The position numbers and the translations under genes are program-made. From Cupriavidus pauculus (lineage in GTDB: Bacteria; Pseudomonadota; Gammaproteobacteria; Burkholderiales; Burkholderiaceae), in assembly GCF_002858765.1 (NCBI RefSeq), contig NZ_PJRP01000007.1, positions 62,001 through 126,000 on the forward strand: a DNA stretch of 64,000 nt, written 5' to 3'. Below, one piece after another: positions 19,627 to 28,467 of this stretch (within the stretch, counting starts at the first letter, position 1; the number at the start of each line of letters is the position of its first letter). The notes beneath the pieces are model-generated. The model worked only from the letters and a program-made list of their open reading frames with translations. It had not been told where the DNA came from and did no database searches.

Positions 19627-20448
19627 TCATCCGCCAGCCACCCTGCCGCTCAGGTCTGGCCGGTAATCCAGTAAGCGCGACAATTCAGCCGCTGCCTCAC
19701 GCACCTTTTCCACCATCGGATCCAGCAGTGACGGATCAATCCGTGCCGCCGGAATCGTGGCGCCCAGCGCGGCAACGACACGCGCGGTACGGTCACGCAC
19801 TGGCGCGGCGATCGTCGAAATGCTGGCCTCGAAGAAGCCCTCGTGCAGCACATATCCACGCTGCCGGTCGCGCTGCACCATCTCGTACAACTCTTCCACC
19901 GTACGCGGAGTGCTTTCCGAAAACACCTCCAGACGCGGCTCCGGATACAGCACCCGCAGGTCGTTCAGCGACAGATCCTCGAGCAACACCCGACCAAGCA
20001 CCGTGGCATGCGCGGGGAGTCGCGTCCCGACGTTGACCGTGCTTGCAAACGGGCGGGTCGCCACCGACTTGGCCACGTACACGATCGAGCGCCCGTCGCG
20101 CACCACGAGATTGCACGGAAAGTGAATCTCGTCACGCAGGCGGTCCAGCAACGGGCGACCCAGTTCGGTCAATTCCAGCGATGCCAGATAATCGAATCCC
20201 AGCCGCAGTACCGCCATGCCGAGCCGGAACTCCCGGCCGCCATCGGTGCGTTCGACAAAACCCATCATCTCCAGCGTGGCGAGCAACCGAAATACCGTCG
20301 AGCGCGGCACCTGCAGCCGCCTCGCCAGTTCCGCTGCCGACAACGTCCGGTCCCTGCTGCTGAATTCACCCAGCAGCCGAAGTCCCCGCTCCAGGCCCGG
20401 CACGATGTATTTGTCCTGCGTCTCCTCTACGGGAGTGTCTTTGTTCAT
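19627..20448 (-). CDS. IclR-family regulator 1 of the catabolic region
   Basis: 273 aa from the ATG at 20448, preceded by AGAGAGA. The winged HTH (LSAAELARRLQVPRSTVFRLLATLE) is followed by the IclR effector domain (~90-265). It is clearly paralogous to the IclR at 30978-31844 over its whole length: the stretches KYIVPGLERGLRLL, VPRSTVFRLLATLE and LRLGFDYLASLELTELG are identical. First gene of an operon with Bug and the molybdenum hydroxylase. A palindromic site (20565-20580) lies 117 bases upstream of its start and may be its own operator. Confidence 0.92.
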   Translation of the reverse strand: MNKDTPVEETQDKYIVPGLERGLRLLGEFSSRDRTLSAAELARRLQVPRSTVFRLLATLEMMGFVERTDGGREFRLGMAVLRLGFDYLASLELTELGRPLLDRLRDEIHFPCNLVVRDGRSIVYVAKSVATRPFASTVNVGTRLPAHATVLGRVLLEDLSLNDLRVLYPEPRLEVFSESTPRTVEELYEMVQRDRQRGYVLHEGFFEASISTIAAPVRDRTARVVAALGATIPAARIDPSLLDPMVEKVREAAAELSRLLDYRPDLSGRVAGG

Positions 20449-20564
20449 GGTCTCTCTCTGCCTAACGTTCGGTTTGCCAGTGGACAGCAATGGATCGATA
20501 TACCATGCTCCCCACCGCCGATGCGCCCAAGGCGCACCATCGCATCCCAAACAGTAGCAGATGT

Positions 20565-20580
20565 GTTTTATCTATGAAAC
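20565..20580. promoter_or_regulatory. Candidate IclR operator, copy a
   Basis: GTTTTATCTATGAAAC, an imperfect palindrome of the form GTTTYATNNATRAAAC, located upstream of IclR 1. It is followed five bases later by TTCAAAT, an arrangement also seen at the copy at 34666. The same motif occurs at 34666, 35692 and 36096, each in front of another catabolic or transport unit. Assignment to IclR is an inference. Confidence 0.65.
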
Positions 20581-20894
20581 CTAGATTCAAATCAGGAACA
20601 GCTTCAATGTAGGCAAAGCAAGTTGATTCATCAACTTAAGTTAAACCCTCATTGACAAGAACGCGGAGAATTTTGCTCGATCGCACTTCGGCACGAAGTT
20701 GCGCACAATAAGCGTTGCGAGCTGATCACTGAGATGTTTCGGGCGAACGGCGCCTTATTACGGCGCGTCGAAGCCGTCGATTTGCGACGAGGCGTACCCT
20801 GCCCCCCGCCACTTTTTATCGCACGTCGTCACGACACAAGGCAGCGGGCGGTGCCATGCTTGTTGCAATAGCGACCGCCTCGTCTTACCTCGTC
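20581..20894. other. Intergenic region between IclR 1 and the broken M20 gene
   Basis: About 310 bases without a gene. Apart from the operator at its edge, I see only a 10-bp tandem duplication (TCGTCTTACC/TCGTCTTACT, about 20879-20899) across the stop codon of the peptidase gene. No T-run hairpin is evident. Confidence 0.35.
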
Positions 20895-22477
20895 TTACTT
20901 GAACGGCGTCTGCAAAATTCCCATCACGGTCCGGATGCCGTCCTGATAGTTGCCGATCCGCATGTTCTCATCGAAGCTATGCTGGTTGTTGTCGGCATTG
21001 ACCAGGGGCACGATCACGAATGGCGACTTCAGTGCCTGTACGGCGGCGCCCGTCGGCACCGTCCCGCCCATCATGCGAATCTGCACGGGAGGCTTGCCGT
21101 AGGTGTCCCGCATAACACCTTGCAGCCATTTGCTGACCGGCGCATCCAGGTCCGTCCGCGCCGCCGAGCTCGATGCCGATACCTCACCAGCGGTCAGCGA
21201 CGCCAGCTTCGGGTACCGTGCCCGTTCCTGCGCTGTGGGCTCGCCATTAACGAGGTGATAGCCCTGCTTCTCAATATGCTTGCGCAGCAGCGCCACCAGC
21301 GTTTCGGGCGGTGTCTCCGGCACCGTACGCAGATCAATGTCGGCAATCGCCACTTCCGGGATGATGGTCCGCGCTTTGGGGCCGACGTCGCCCGCGACGA
21401 TGCCGCGCACGTTCAGGCTCGGATACTGCATCGCCTCCTGGTAATTCGCACCGACCTTCTCCGCGCTGGCGATGCCCAGCCGACGCTTCAAGGCAGCCTC
21501 ATCGTCCGGCACGGCCGCCATGATCTTCCTGGCGCGTTCGTCGAATTTGACCGGGGTGTAGTAGCCGGGAATGGTGACGCGGCCATTCTCGTCCTTCATC
21601 GATGCCAGCAGACTCGCCATGCGTTGCACCGGATTGGCGGAGTAGTTGCCGTAGTGGCCGCTGTGCAGCCCTTGGCTGGCGCCAAAGACCTTCAGTTGCA
21701 CCAGTTGAATGCACGGTTGCCGAATACCAACGTAGGCTGATTGCTCTGGTGCATCGGGCCGTCAAAGATGACCATGCCATCATTGCGAAGTAGCGCAAGG
21801 TTCTGCGCAATGACCTGACCAAGCGAAGGCGAACCCTTCTCTTCTTCTGAGTCGAGCAGTACCTTGATGTTCACCCCCGGATCCACCCCCGCCGCCTTGA
21901 GCGCGTCGAAAGCTGCCAGGAACATCACGATCGGTCCCTTGTCGTCCGATGAAGACCGCGCAAACAGGCGCCACTCGGGGTCAACCTGACCACCGTAAAG
22001 TTTGTCCAGCGGCAGCGGCTCCCATTTACCATCGGCCGAGCGCGCCTTGAGCGTGGCTTCCCACGGACTCTTCTGCGCCCATTGGGATGGTGTCACCGAC
22101 TGGCCGTCCAAATGCATGTAGAACAGCACGGTCTTCCGCGGCGCTGTCGCTGCTGCGCCGGCGGGGGCCGTGTATTCGGCATACATCATGGGCTTGTCGC
22201 CATTTGCCAGCGCCCGCGCCTGGAATCCACGGCGGGCAAACGCCTTGACGAGCCAGTCAACGTTCTTTTCGATATCGGCGGGCACCGTGGCATCGTTCGG
22301 AATTGCCAACAGTTCGACCCACTCGCGATAGCTGGCGGCTGCCGCGCGGTTCGCCGACTGTTCCAGCTGACTGCGATCGAGCGTGGCAGCGTTTGCCACA
22401 CCCAGGCAAGCCAGGGCGATCGATGCCATGAGTGGCAGTCTGCGGGAACGATTGGGGGTGCCCGATGGGGTGCGCAT
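20895..22477 (-). pseudogene. M20 metallopeptidase split by a single-base frameshift
   Basis: Two adjoining frames make one M20 peptidase. The first part (22477 to 21692) has a signal peptide (LPLMASIALACLGVANA) and the M20 motifs FYMHLDGQSV and DSEEEKGSPS. It then runs out of frame at TLVFGNR and stops after five odd residues. The remainder (LQLKVFGASQGLHSGHYGN onwards, to 20895) continues in the neighbouring frame. Adding one C (plus strand) near 21711-21712 restores GNRGIQLVQLKVFGAS. The ATG at 22477 has AGGAG upstream. Either a natural null mutation or a sequencing error; the protein would be an exported dipeptidase-like hydrolase of about 527 residues. Confidence 0.85.
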
Positions 22478-22535
22478 GTCTCTCCTCGTTGGTCGTTGTA
22501 TGACGACATGCATTATGGCCGCAGATCGTGCTAAC

Positions 22536-22574
22536 AAAAAAGCCCCGCCTGCCGGGAAAGTCGGCGGCAGGGCG
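22536..22574 (-). terminator. Rho-independent terminator of the long catabolic operon
   Basis: On the minus strand, CCTGCCG (22571-22565) pairs with CGGCAGG (22554-22548) around a 10-nt loop, flanked by further G-C pairs and followed by six T residues (22541-22536). It lies 24-62 bases after the MFS gene stop and before the M20 start, so it marks the 3' end of the operon that begins near 34.6 kb. Confidence 0.8.
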
Positions 22575-22597
22575 AACGACGACACCGAGGGCGCCGC

Positions 22598-24064
22598 TCA
22601 GACCTCGAGTTCTTCAAGTACCTGCCCCTTGGTCTCAATGCCGAGGAAATGCACCGTGACCGCCGCCAGTAGTGGCACCACGGCGAGGCCATAGAACGCC
22701 ACACTCAGGTTACCCGACCCGATCGTCGACGCAATGATGCCGGGTGCGAAGATCGCCGAAACCTTGAGCCACGCGCCGCCCAACCCACAGCCCATCGCCC
22801 GCACGCTGGTTGGGTACAGTTCGGGCGTATAGACATAGGCCGTGATGAAACCACTCGCCAGGAAGCCCATCGCCATCGCACAGAACGTGGCCACCACATA
22901 CACTGACGACGCATGAAACACGCCTGCCAGGACCAGTGACGCGGCGCACAGCACGAACGATACGTTGATGACCGGCTTGCGTCCCACCTTGTCCACCAGC
23001 AGTGCGCAGACCAGCGAGCCGACCACCCCGAGCACCGACGCGCCGGCGGCCAGATTCAGCGCAAGCTGCAGCGGCGCGTGGTAGACCGTCTTGTACACTG
23101 TGGGCAACCATGTCGACAGCCCGTACTGGATAAAGCCACAGGTCGCCCACAGCATCCACACGGCCAGCGTACGCCCCAGGTAGGCCTTGCCCACAAGGTC
23201 ACGCACCCGGCGCCGCGTATGGTTGCCCATCGCGTCAAACTTCGATGTGTCCCCAACCGGCGCAAGCGGTTGCTTGGCACGTGCTTCGAATTGGCGCAGC
23301 GCCTGGTCAGCCTCCGCCAGTTGACCCTTTTCCGCAAGCCAGCGCGGCGATTCCGGAATCAGCCGACGCAGCACAAAGAACAGCACCAGCGGCACGCCAC
23401 CCAGGAAGTACATGACCTCCCAGCCATAGCGCGGCACCAGCACGGCGCCCAGCGCGTTCGACACCATCAGGCCGATCGGGAACACGATTTCATACAGCAG
23501 CACAAACTTGCCGCGTCCATGGGCCCGGGTCACCTCGTTGATGTAGGTCGCCGCCACGGGCAATTCGCCGCCAAGCCCGAGCCCCTGCACGATGCGCAGC
23601 AGCAGAAATATCTCGAACGATGGCGCGAATCCGCAGGCCAGGCTCATCAGGCCGATGATGCCCGCACTCCAGCCAATCGAACGCAGCCGTACAAATCGTT
23701 CGGCCAGCGCCGGAAACAGCAGCGCTCCCACCAGTTGACCTACCGAAGGCGCCGCAATGAGCAAACCAATCTGGCCAGGCGACAGCGACCATTTCGCGAT
23801 CAGGAGCGGCAGCGTCGCGGCAATGGCAATCACGTCAAAGCCATCGAAGAATGTAGCCAACCCGATCAGCAATCGTGCGCGCACGTGCATCAAGTTGCCG
23901 GGCATGCGCTCGATGCGGGCGATGATCTGCCCGCGTGTCACCTGCGTGGCAGACTGGGTCTGGGATTGCATCGCGGCATCGCCGGTCGCTGCGCCACCGT
24001 AGGCCACGGTGCCCGCCTGCGCGCCCTGCATCGAGGGCGCGGCGTCTTTTCTCTGAATCAACAC
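22598..24064 (-). CDS. MFS transporter, aromatic acid:H+ symporter (AAHS) type
   Basis: About 488 aa from a GTG at 24064 with GGAAAGAGA upstream; the frame extends to 24235, and an ATG ~17 codons inside is a third option. Twelve hydrophobic segments are visible. The first helix carries the AAHS motif GFDVIAIAATLPLLIAKW (D in TM1) and the loop-like motif GGELPVAATYINE is present. AAHS members import protocatechuate, 4-hydroxybenzoate and related acids with protons. It is the last gene of the long operon, ahead of a terminator, and is the likely inner-membrane uptake step. Confidence 0.9.
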   Translation of the reverse strand: MLIQRKDAAPSMQGAQAGTVAYGGAATGDAAMQSQTQSATQVTRGQIIARIERMPGNLMHVRARLLIGLATFFDGFDVIAIAATLPLLIAKWSLSPGQIGLLIAAPSVGQLVGALLFPALAERFVRLRSIGWSAGIIGLMSLACGFAPSFEIFLLLRIVQGLGLGGELPVAATYINEVTRAHGRGKFVLLYEIVFPIGLMVSNALGAVLVPRYGWEVMYFLGGVPLVLFFVLRRLIPESPRWLAEKGQLAEADQALRQFEARAKQPLAPVGDTSKFDAMGNHTRRRVRDLVGKAYLGRTLAVWMLWATCGFIQYGLSTWLPTVYKTVYHAPLQLALNLAAGASVLGVVGSLVCALLVDKVGRKPVINVSFVLCAASLVLAGVFHASSVYVVATFCAMAMGFLASGFITAYVYTPELYPTSVRAMGCGLGGAWLKVSAIFAPGIIASTIGSGNLSVAFYGLAVVPLLAAVTVHFLGIETKGQVLEELEV

Positions 24065-24191
24065 GGGTATCTCTTTCCGGAATCGTGTAGGGCAGTCACC
24101 CGCGTGGTCGCTTCGTCCCTGAACGTGCGGCTCTACCATGGCGGCGGGCAGTCTTCGTTGCCACGCCCCTTGGGGCGCGGCGTGGGTTCGG

Positions 24192-25148
24192 TCAGAGATC
24201 CAGCACCAGGCGCTGGCCCTTGCAACCGGACACACAGACCATCATGGTCTTGTTCGATGCACGCTCGCTAATACTGAGCACGCTGTCGCGATGATCGGGA
24301 CAACCCTCGATCACCGCCGTTTCGCACGAGCCGCACACGCCCTCGCGGCAGCTGTACTCCACCTGCACGCCCGCCTCCAGCAGGGCGTCGAGCAGCGACT
24401 TGCCGGACGGTACGCGCACATTCTTGCCAGAGCGCTGCAGTTGCACGCTGTACTCGCCCTCTTGGACGGATTCGGTCGCGGGGTCTGCGGCGAATCGTTC
24501 GATGTGGACGTTGGGGTAGTCGTGCGCTTCGCAGGCTGACTCGAACGCGTTCAGCATCGGGCCCGGGCCGCAGCAATAGAAATGCGTCGTCTTGTCCTGG
24601 CCGGCCAGCATGGCCTTCAGATCCGGTGGCACACCCACTTCGTCATCGAAGTGAAAGCGCACGGCATCGCCATAGGCTGACAGTTGTTCGACGAATGCGG
24701 CCTCCGCACGGGAACGCGCGCAGTACAGCAACGTGAACGCTCGGCCACGCTCGGCGAGGCGCCGGGCCATGCACACGATCGGGGTCACACCGATACCGCC
24801 GGCCACCAGCACCGTGTGTGTGGCCTCCTCTTCCAGCGCAAAGTGGTTACGCGGCGTCGCGACGGTCAGCGTAGTGCCCACGCGCAGTTGCTCATGCACG
24901 AAGCGCGAGCCGCCGCGACTGTTGCGATCGTTGAGCACGCCGACGGTATAGCGATCGCGCTGCTCGGGCGCGCCACATAGCGAGTAGCTACGCACCAGGC
25001 CGTTGGCCAGATGCAGATCGATATGCGCACCGGGCGCAAACTCAGGCAACTGGGCACCTTCCGGGTCACGCAATTCGATGCTGACGACGCCGCGCGCCTC
25101 GAAGCGCATGGCCTGCACGCGCAGTGTCAAAGATTGGCTCGCACTCAT
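24192..25148 (-). CDS. VanB/PDR-family oxidoreductase (FMN, NADH, plant-type 2Fe-2S)
   Basis: 318 aa. Order: flavin-binding beta-barrel with RSYSLCG (~residue 54), NAD-binding domain with GGIGVTPIVCMARRL (~115), and a C-terminal ferredoxin domain with CREGVCGSCETAVIEGC (~270). This is the phthalate-dioxygenase-reductase/vanillate-demethylase-reductase layout. It should pass electrons from NAD(P)H to the Rieske oxygenase encoded at 33192-34247 in the same operon. A 127-bp gap containing a GC-rich hairpin separates it from the MFS gene. Confidence 0.93.
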   Translation of the reverse strand: MSASQSLTLRVQAMRFEARGVVSIELRDPEGAQLPEFAPGAHIDLHLANGLVRSYSLCGAPEQRDRYTVGVLNDRNSRGGSRFVHEQLRVGTTLTVATPRNHFALEEEATHTVLVAGGIGVTPIVCMARRLAERGRAFTLLYCARSRAEAAFVEQLSAYGDAVRFHFDDEVGVPPDLKAMLAGQDKTTHFYCCGPGPMLNAFESACEAHDYPNVHIERFAADPATESVQEGEYSVQLQRSGKNVRVPSGKSLLDALLEAGVQVEYSCREGVCGSCETAVIEGCPDHRDSVLSISERASNKTMMVCVSGCKGQRLVLDL

Positions 25149-25186
25149 GGGGGCTTCCTTCTATCTACTTCCGACCTTCCAGACGC

Positions 25187-26152
25187 TTAACGCTTTTCCG
25201 TCAGGAACTTGCCTTCCGGACCGCCGGCATTCTTCTGCCGGCGGGTATTGCCATCGATACCGCCCTCGATCGCCCATTCGGCGAACATAGTCGGGCCCGG
25301 CTCGAATTCGCGCGGCTCCCAATGGGCATCAAGCTGGTCTTCATCGGCGTAGTACTCGATCAGACCGCCCGCCGGATTCTTGAAGTACCAGAAGTACGCC
25401 GACGAGATCGGGTGGCGTCCCGGCCCGAGCTGCGTATCCCAGCCGGTGCGCGACATGTGCATGCCGCCGCCAAACACCTCGTGGATATCGCGTACCGTGA
25501 ACGCCACGTGATTGAGCCCGGCCTTGCCATGCGGCAGTTGCAGCAGGAAGAGGTCGTGGTGCCCCCCCTCTGCCGCGCAACGCAGAAACGCTCCGCGGTC
25601 GGGATAGTTATCCGACTGGACGAATCCGAACTTCTCCATATAGAAGCGCTCGGTGGCCTTCACGTCCTTCACAAAGAACACCACATGGCCCACCTCGATG
25701 GGAATCGCACGGGTGTAGATCGGGCTGCGTTCGTTCATGCGCGGCTTGTCATTCCACGTATTCATCCGCGCGCATTCCACCTGCACCTCATGCTTGCGCG
25801 ACACCTGAAAGCGCACCGCCAGGCCGTTCGGATCGGTGCAGCCAATGCGTGCACCGTCCTGCTGCAATACGAACGTCGGCTCGTCGCCAATACGCTCGCG
25901 GATCGCCGCCAGCGATGCCTCATTGTCGACGCCCCACACCACTTCGCGCAGCGTCGGACCTTCCTCGATGGCGGGCGGCAGCGCCGCATCGGACGTCTTA
26001 CGCACCAGCACGCGGCAGCCATTCAGCGTTTCGAAGTCCAGGCCCTGCGCGTCGTCGCGCTTGATGGCGAGGCCCCAGTCACCAAAGAAGCCGCGGCATG
26101 CGTCGAAGTCGTCGGCTCCGTAGACGATCTCGTCAATTCCCAATACTTTCAT
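25187..26152 (-). CDS. Two-domain VOC protein, probable type I extradiol dioxygenase
   Basis: 321 aa. The start at 26152 overlaps the upstream aldehyde dehydrogenase stop (ATGA); six more codons lie upstream in frame. It has two glyoxalase/bleomycin-resistance (VOC) modules. The C-terminal module has candidate Fe(II) ligands in GHVVFFVKDV (His), GLNHVAFTV (His) and GLIEYYAD (Glu), the spacing expected for type I extradiol enzymes such as catechol 2,3-dioxygenase. Ring cleavage of a diol made by the Rieske or SDR steps is therefore plausible. The substrate is unknown and a non-dioxygenase VOC role is not excluded. Confidence 0.82.
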   Translation of the reverse strand: MKVLGIDEIVYGADDFDACRGFFGDWGLAIKRDDAQGLDFETLNGCRVLVRKTSDAALPPAIEEGPTLREVVWGVDNEASLAAIRERIGDEPTFVLQQDGARIGCTDPNGLAVRFQVSRKHEVQVECARMNTWNDKPRMNERSPIYTRAIPIEVGHVVFFVKDVKATERFYMEKFGFVQSDNYPDRGAFLRCAAEGGHHDLFLLQLPHGKAGLNHVAFTVRDIHEVFGGGMHMSRTGWDTQLGPGRHPISSAYFWYFKNPAGGLIEYYADEDQLDAHWEPREFEPGPTMFAEWAIEGGIDGNTRRQKNAGGPEGKFLTEKR

Positions 26153-27633
26153 TTCCAGTCTCCGGCCCACGGCAGCGGTTGTTCATTCAGTCCCCAGTAC
26201 ACGCTCTTTTGCTCCATGTACTGCAGGATGCCAAGTCGTCCCTTCTCGCGGCCCAGGCCGCTGTCGCGCCAGCCGCCAAACGGTGTCGAGATCGAGAACT
26301 GCTTGTAGGTGTTAATCCAGACGTTACCGGCTTGCACGGATCGTGCCACCCGCCACGCGCGCTTGTAGTCGCGCGTCCAGATGCCGGCCGCCAGCGCGTA
26401 GACGCTGTCGTTGGCCTGCTCGATCAGGTCTTCCTCGTCGTCGAACGGCATTGCCACCAGCACCGGCCCGAAGATCTCCTCCTGGCAAATGCGTGCGTTG
26501 TTGTCGAGCCCTTCGATGATGGTCGGCGTATAGAAGTAGCCGTTAGGCAGGCCGGCCACATCGGGGCGAATGCCGCCGGTGCGCAACTGGCCGCCGTCTT
26601 CCACACCCACCGCCACGTACGACTCGATACTGTCGCGGTGCCGGTCCGTGATCAACGGCCCCATCTGGGTGCGCTCGTCGGCCGGATCACCCACGCGCAG
26701 CTTCGCGGCGCCGGCAGCCAGGCGATCAATGAACGCCTCATACTGCGAGCGGGCCACGAAGAGACGCGAGCCGGCAATGCACGACTCGCCCGACGAGCTG
26801 AAAATGCCGTACAGCACGCCGTTTACCGCATGGTCCAGGTCCGCATCGTCAAAGACAATCGTCGGCGACTTGCCGCCCAGTTCCAGGGATACCGGCATCA
26901 TCTTGTCGGCCGCGATATGGGCAATATGTTTGCCCGTGGTGGTGCCGCCCGTGAAGGACACGCGGCGCACCAGCGGGTGCTTGGTAATGGCGTCGCCAAT
27001 CACGGAACCCTTGCCTGGGAGCACGCTGATCAGGCCTTTGGGCACGCCGGCCTCTTCACAGATGGCTGCCAGTTCGAGCGCCATCAGCGGTGTCACCTCG
27101 GCCGGCTTGACGATCACAGCGTTGCCGGCAGCCAGTGCGGGCGCCATCTTCTGCGCTTCGCTGGCGATCGGCGAGTTCCATGGCGTAATGGCCGCCACCA
27201 CGCCCATCGGCTCGTAGACGCTCATCGTCAGGCAATCACCGCGCTGCGGCGTGATCTGCTCCTCCAGCGTCTCCAGTGCGGCGGCAAAGAACTGGAACGT
27301 TGCAGCCGCGCTGGCCACCAACGCGCGCGTCTCGCTGATCGGCTTGCCATTGTCCAGCCGCTGGCGCTGGGCCAGCGCTTCGGACTTGGCACGGATCAGC
27401 CCGGCCACGCGATACAGCACGGCGGCGCGCTCGTGCGGCTTGCGCTGTGCCCAGCCGCTGACGCGGAAAGCCTGATGCGCGCCCTGGATGGCTTCCTCGA
27501 CGTCGGCCAGGCTCGCCGCGTTCAGTTCAGCCACGACTTCGCCCGTGGCGGGATAGCGGGTGGCATAGCGGTCTCCGCCGCCCAGGCGCCACTCACCGGC
27601 AATCAGGATAGGAAGGACTTGTTGCGTCGTCAT
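26149..27633 (-). CDS. NAD(P)+-dependent aldehyde dehydrogenase
   Basis: 494 aa, full length. Catalytic residues are present: N153 in PWN, E251 in LELGGKSP and C285 in SGESCIAGSR. The sequence is closest in style to the hydroxymuconic-semialdehyde/betaine-aldehyde/phenylacetaldehyde group. Beside an extradiol-type enzyme, oxidation of a semialdehyde ring-cleavage product is a reasonable inference. Its stop overlaps the VOC start by 4 bp, and its start is 15 bases after the aspartate dehydrogenase stop, so the three genes are tightly coupled. Confidence 0.93.
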   Translation of the reverse strand: MTTQQVLPILIAGEWRLGGGDRYATRYPATGEVVAELNAASLADVEEAIQGAHQAFRVSGWAQRKPHERAAVLYRVAGLIRAKSEALAQRQRLDNGKPISETRALVASAAATFQFFAAALETLEEQITPQRGDCLTMSVYEPMGVVAAITPWNSPIASEAQKMAPALAAGNAVIVKPAEVTPLMALELAAICEEAGVPKGLISVLPGKGSVIGDAITKHPLVRRVSFTGGTTTGKHIAHIAADKMMPVSLELGGKSPTIVFDDADLDHAVNGVLYGIFSSSGESCIAGSRLFVARSQYEAFIDRLAAGAAKLRVGDPADERTQMGPLITDRHRDSIESYVAVGVEDGGQLRTGGIRPDVAGLPNGYFYTPTIIEGLDNNARICQEEIFGPVLVAMPFDDEEDLIEQANDSVYALAAGIWTRDYKRAWRVARSVQAGNVWINTYKQFSISTPFGGWRDSGLGREKGRLGILQYMEQKSVYWGLNEQPLPWAGDWK

Positions 27634-27648
27634 GAGGAATTACTCGCT

Positions 27649-28461
27649 TCAGATCGACACCGCATGTGCGCGGTTGCCGAGGGCGCGTACAACGCTGAAC
27701 ACGGTCAGCGCGGACGTCTTGGGGTTGGCAGCCAGCGGTTTGCCGCGCATGGTCAGCTCGAAGCCACCAAATGCGCCGCGCGCTTCCACGTGGTGAACGT
27801 TCTCTACCGCCGACGGATCGGCCAGCAACTTGACCGCGGTGCGGTCCAGGCCCAGGCCGGCCAACGACACCGTGGCCGCCACGTTGGCATTCTTCGGATA
27901 GAGTCGGGCCGCCTCGCGCGCCGTGCCTTCGAAGATGACGGTCGGCTCGGTCAGCGCGTTCAGGTCGAAGAGCTGCTCTGCCGGCGTGCCGGTCCACGCG
28001 CGGGCCGGCTTGCGGCCCGTGTAGATCACCTCGTCCAGGCCACCCACGCGGGCAGCCGCCAGGGCGTCGATGGCGCCGATGGCGCCGGACAGCAGTTGCA
28101 CCTGCGTGTTGCCCCGGCGTGCGGCGGCTTCCAGGCGCTCTGCGAGGCCCGGCTCCGAGAGTGCCCCCACCGACACGACCAGGCACGGAATCCCGCGCTC
28201 CAGCGCTGGCACGACGTGCTCTTCCAGCGCCTGGTGGCCCGCGCATTCGACCAGCAGGTCCGGACGCTGATCACCGTCGGCCAGGCGCGTGGCCACACGC
28301 ACGTTGGGCGCCAGCGTCGACAGCGCTCCGCGCGCCTCGTCCATCGTGCCTTCGGGCACGATCACCACGTCGAACGCAACGTCCGGGTCGGACTTCAGCA
28401 GCTCAAGCACGCCACGGCCAATCGCACCGCAACCCACCATCGACACATGCAACATGGACAT
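27649..28461 (-). CDS. nadX: L-aspartate dehydrogenase family protein (NadX-like)
   Basis: 270 aa. The N-terminal Rossmann motif GCGAIG (residues ~10-15) is followed by VECAGHQALEEHVVPAL and the C-terminal signature YPKNANVAATVSLAGLGLDRT. This matches the AspDH family, and from memory it is very close to the R. eutropha aspartate dehydrogenase. The enzyme oxidatively deaminates aspartate to iminoaspartate/oxaloacetate, or runs in reverse with ammonia. Position between a ThDP enzyme and an aldehyde dehydrogenase of a catabolic operon suggests a use in degradation and not in NAD synthesis; an imine- or amine-handling step is a possibility. Confidence 0.9.
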   Translation of the reverse strand: MSMLHVSMVGCGAIGRGVLELLKSDPDVAFDVVIVPEGTMDEARGALSTLAPNVRVATRLADGDQRPDLLVECAGHQALEEHVVPALERGIPCLVVSVGALSEPGLAERLEAAARRGNTQVQLLSGAIGAIDALAAARVGGLDEVIYTGRKPARAWTGTPAEQLFDLNALTEPTVIFEGTAREAARLYPKNANVAATVSLAGLGLDRTAVKLLADPSAVENVHHVEARGAFGGFELTMRGKPLAANPKTSALTVFSVVRALGNRAHAVSI

Positions 28462-28467
28462 CTCCCC

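Noticed and set aside
20879-20899. 10-bp tandem duplication at the peptidase stop codon
   Set aside because: Too short to be a mobile-element footprint and not near any transposase or inverted repeat.
24120-24191. GC-rich hairpin between the reductase and MFS genes
   Set aside because: No T-run follows and the next gene continues in the same direction, so I do not call it a terminator or an operon boundary.
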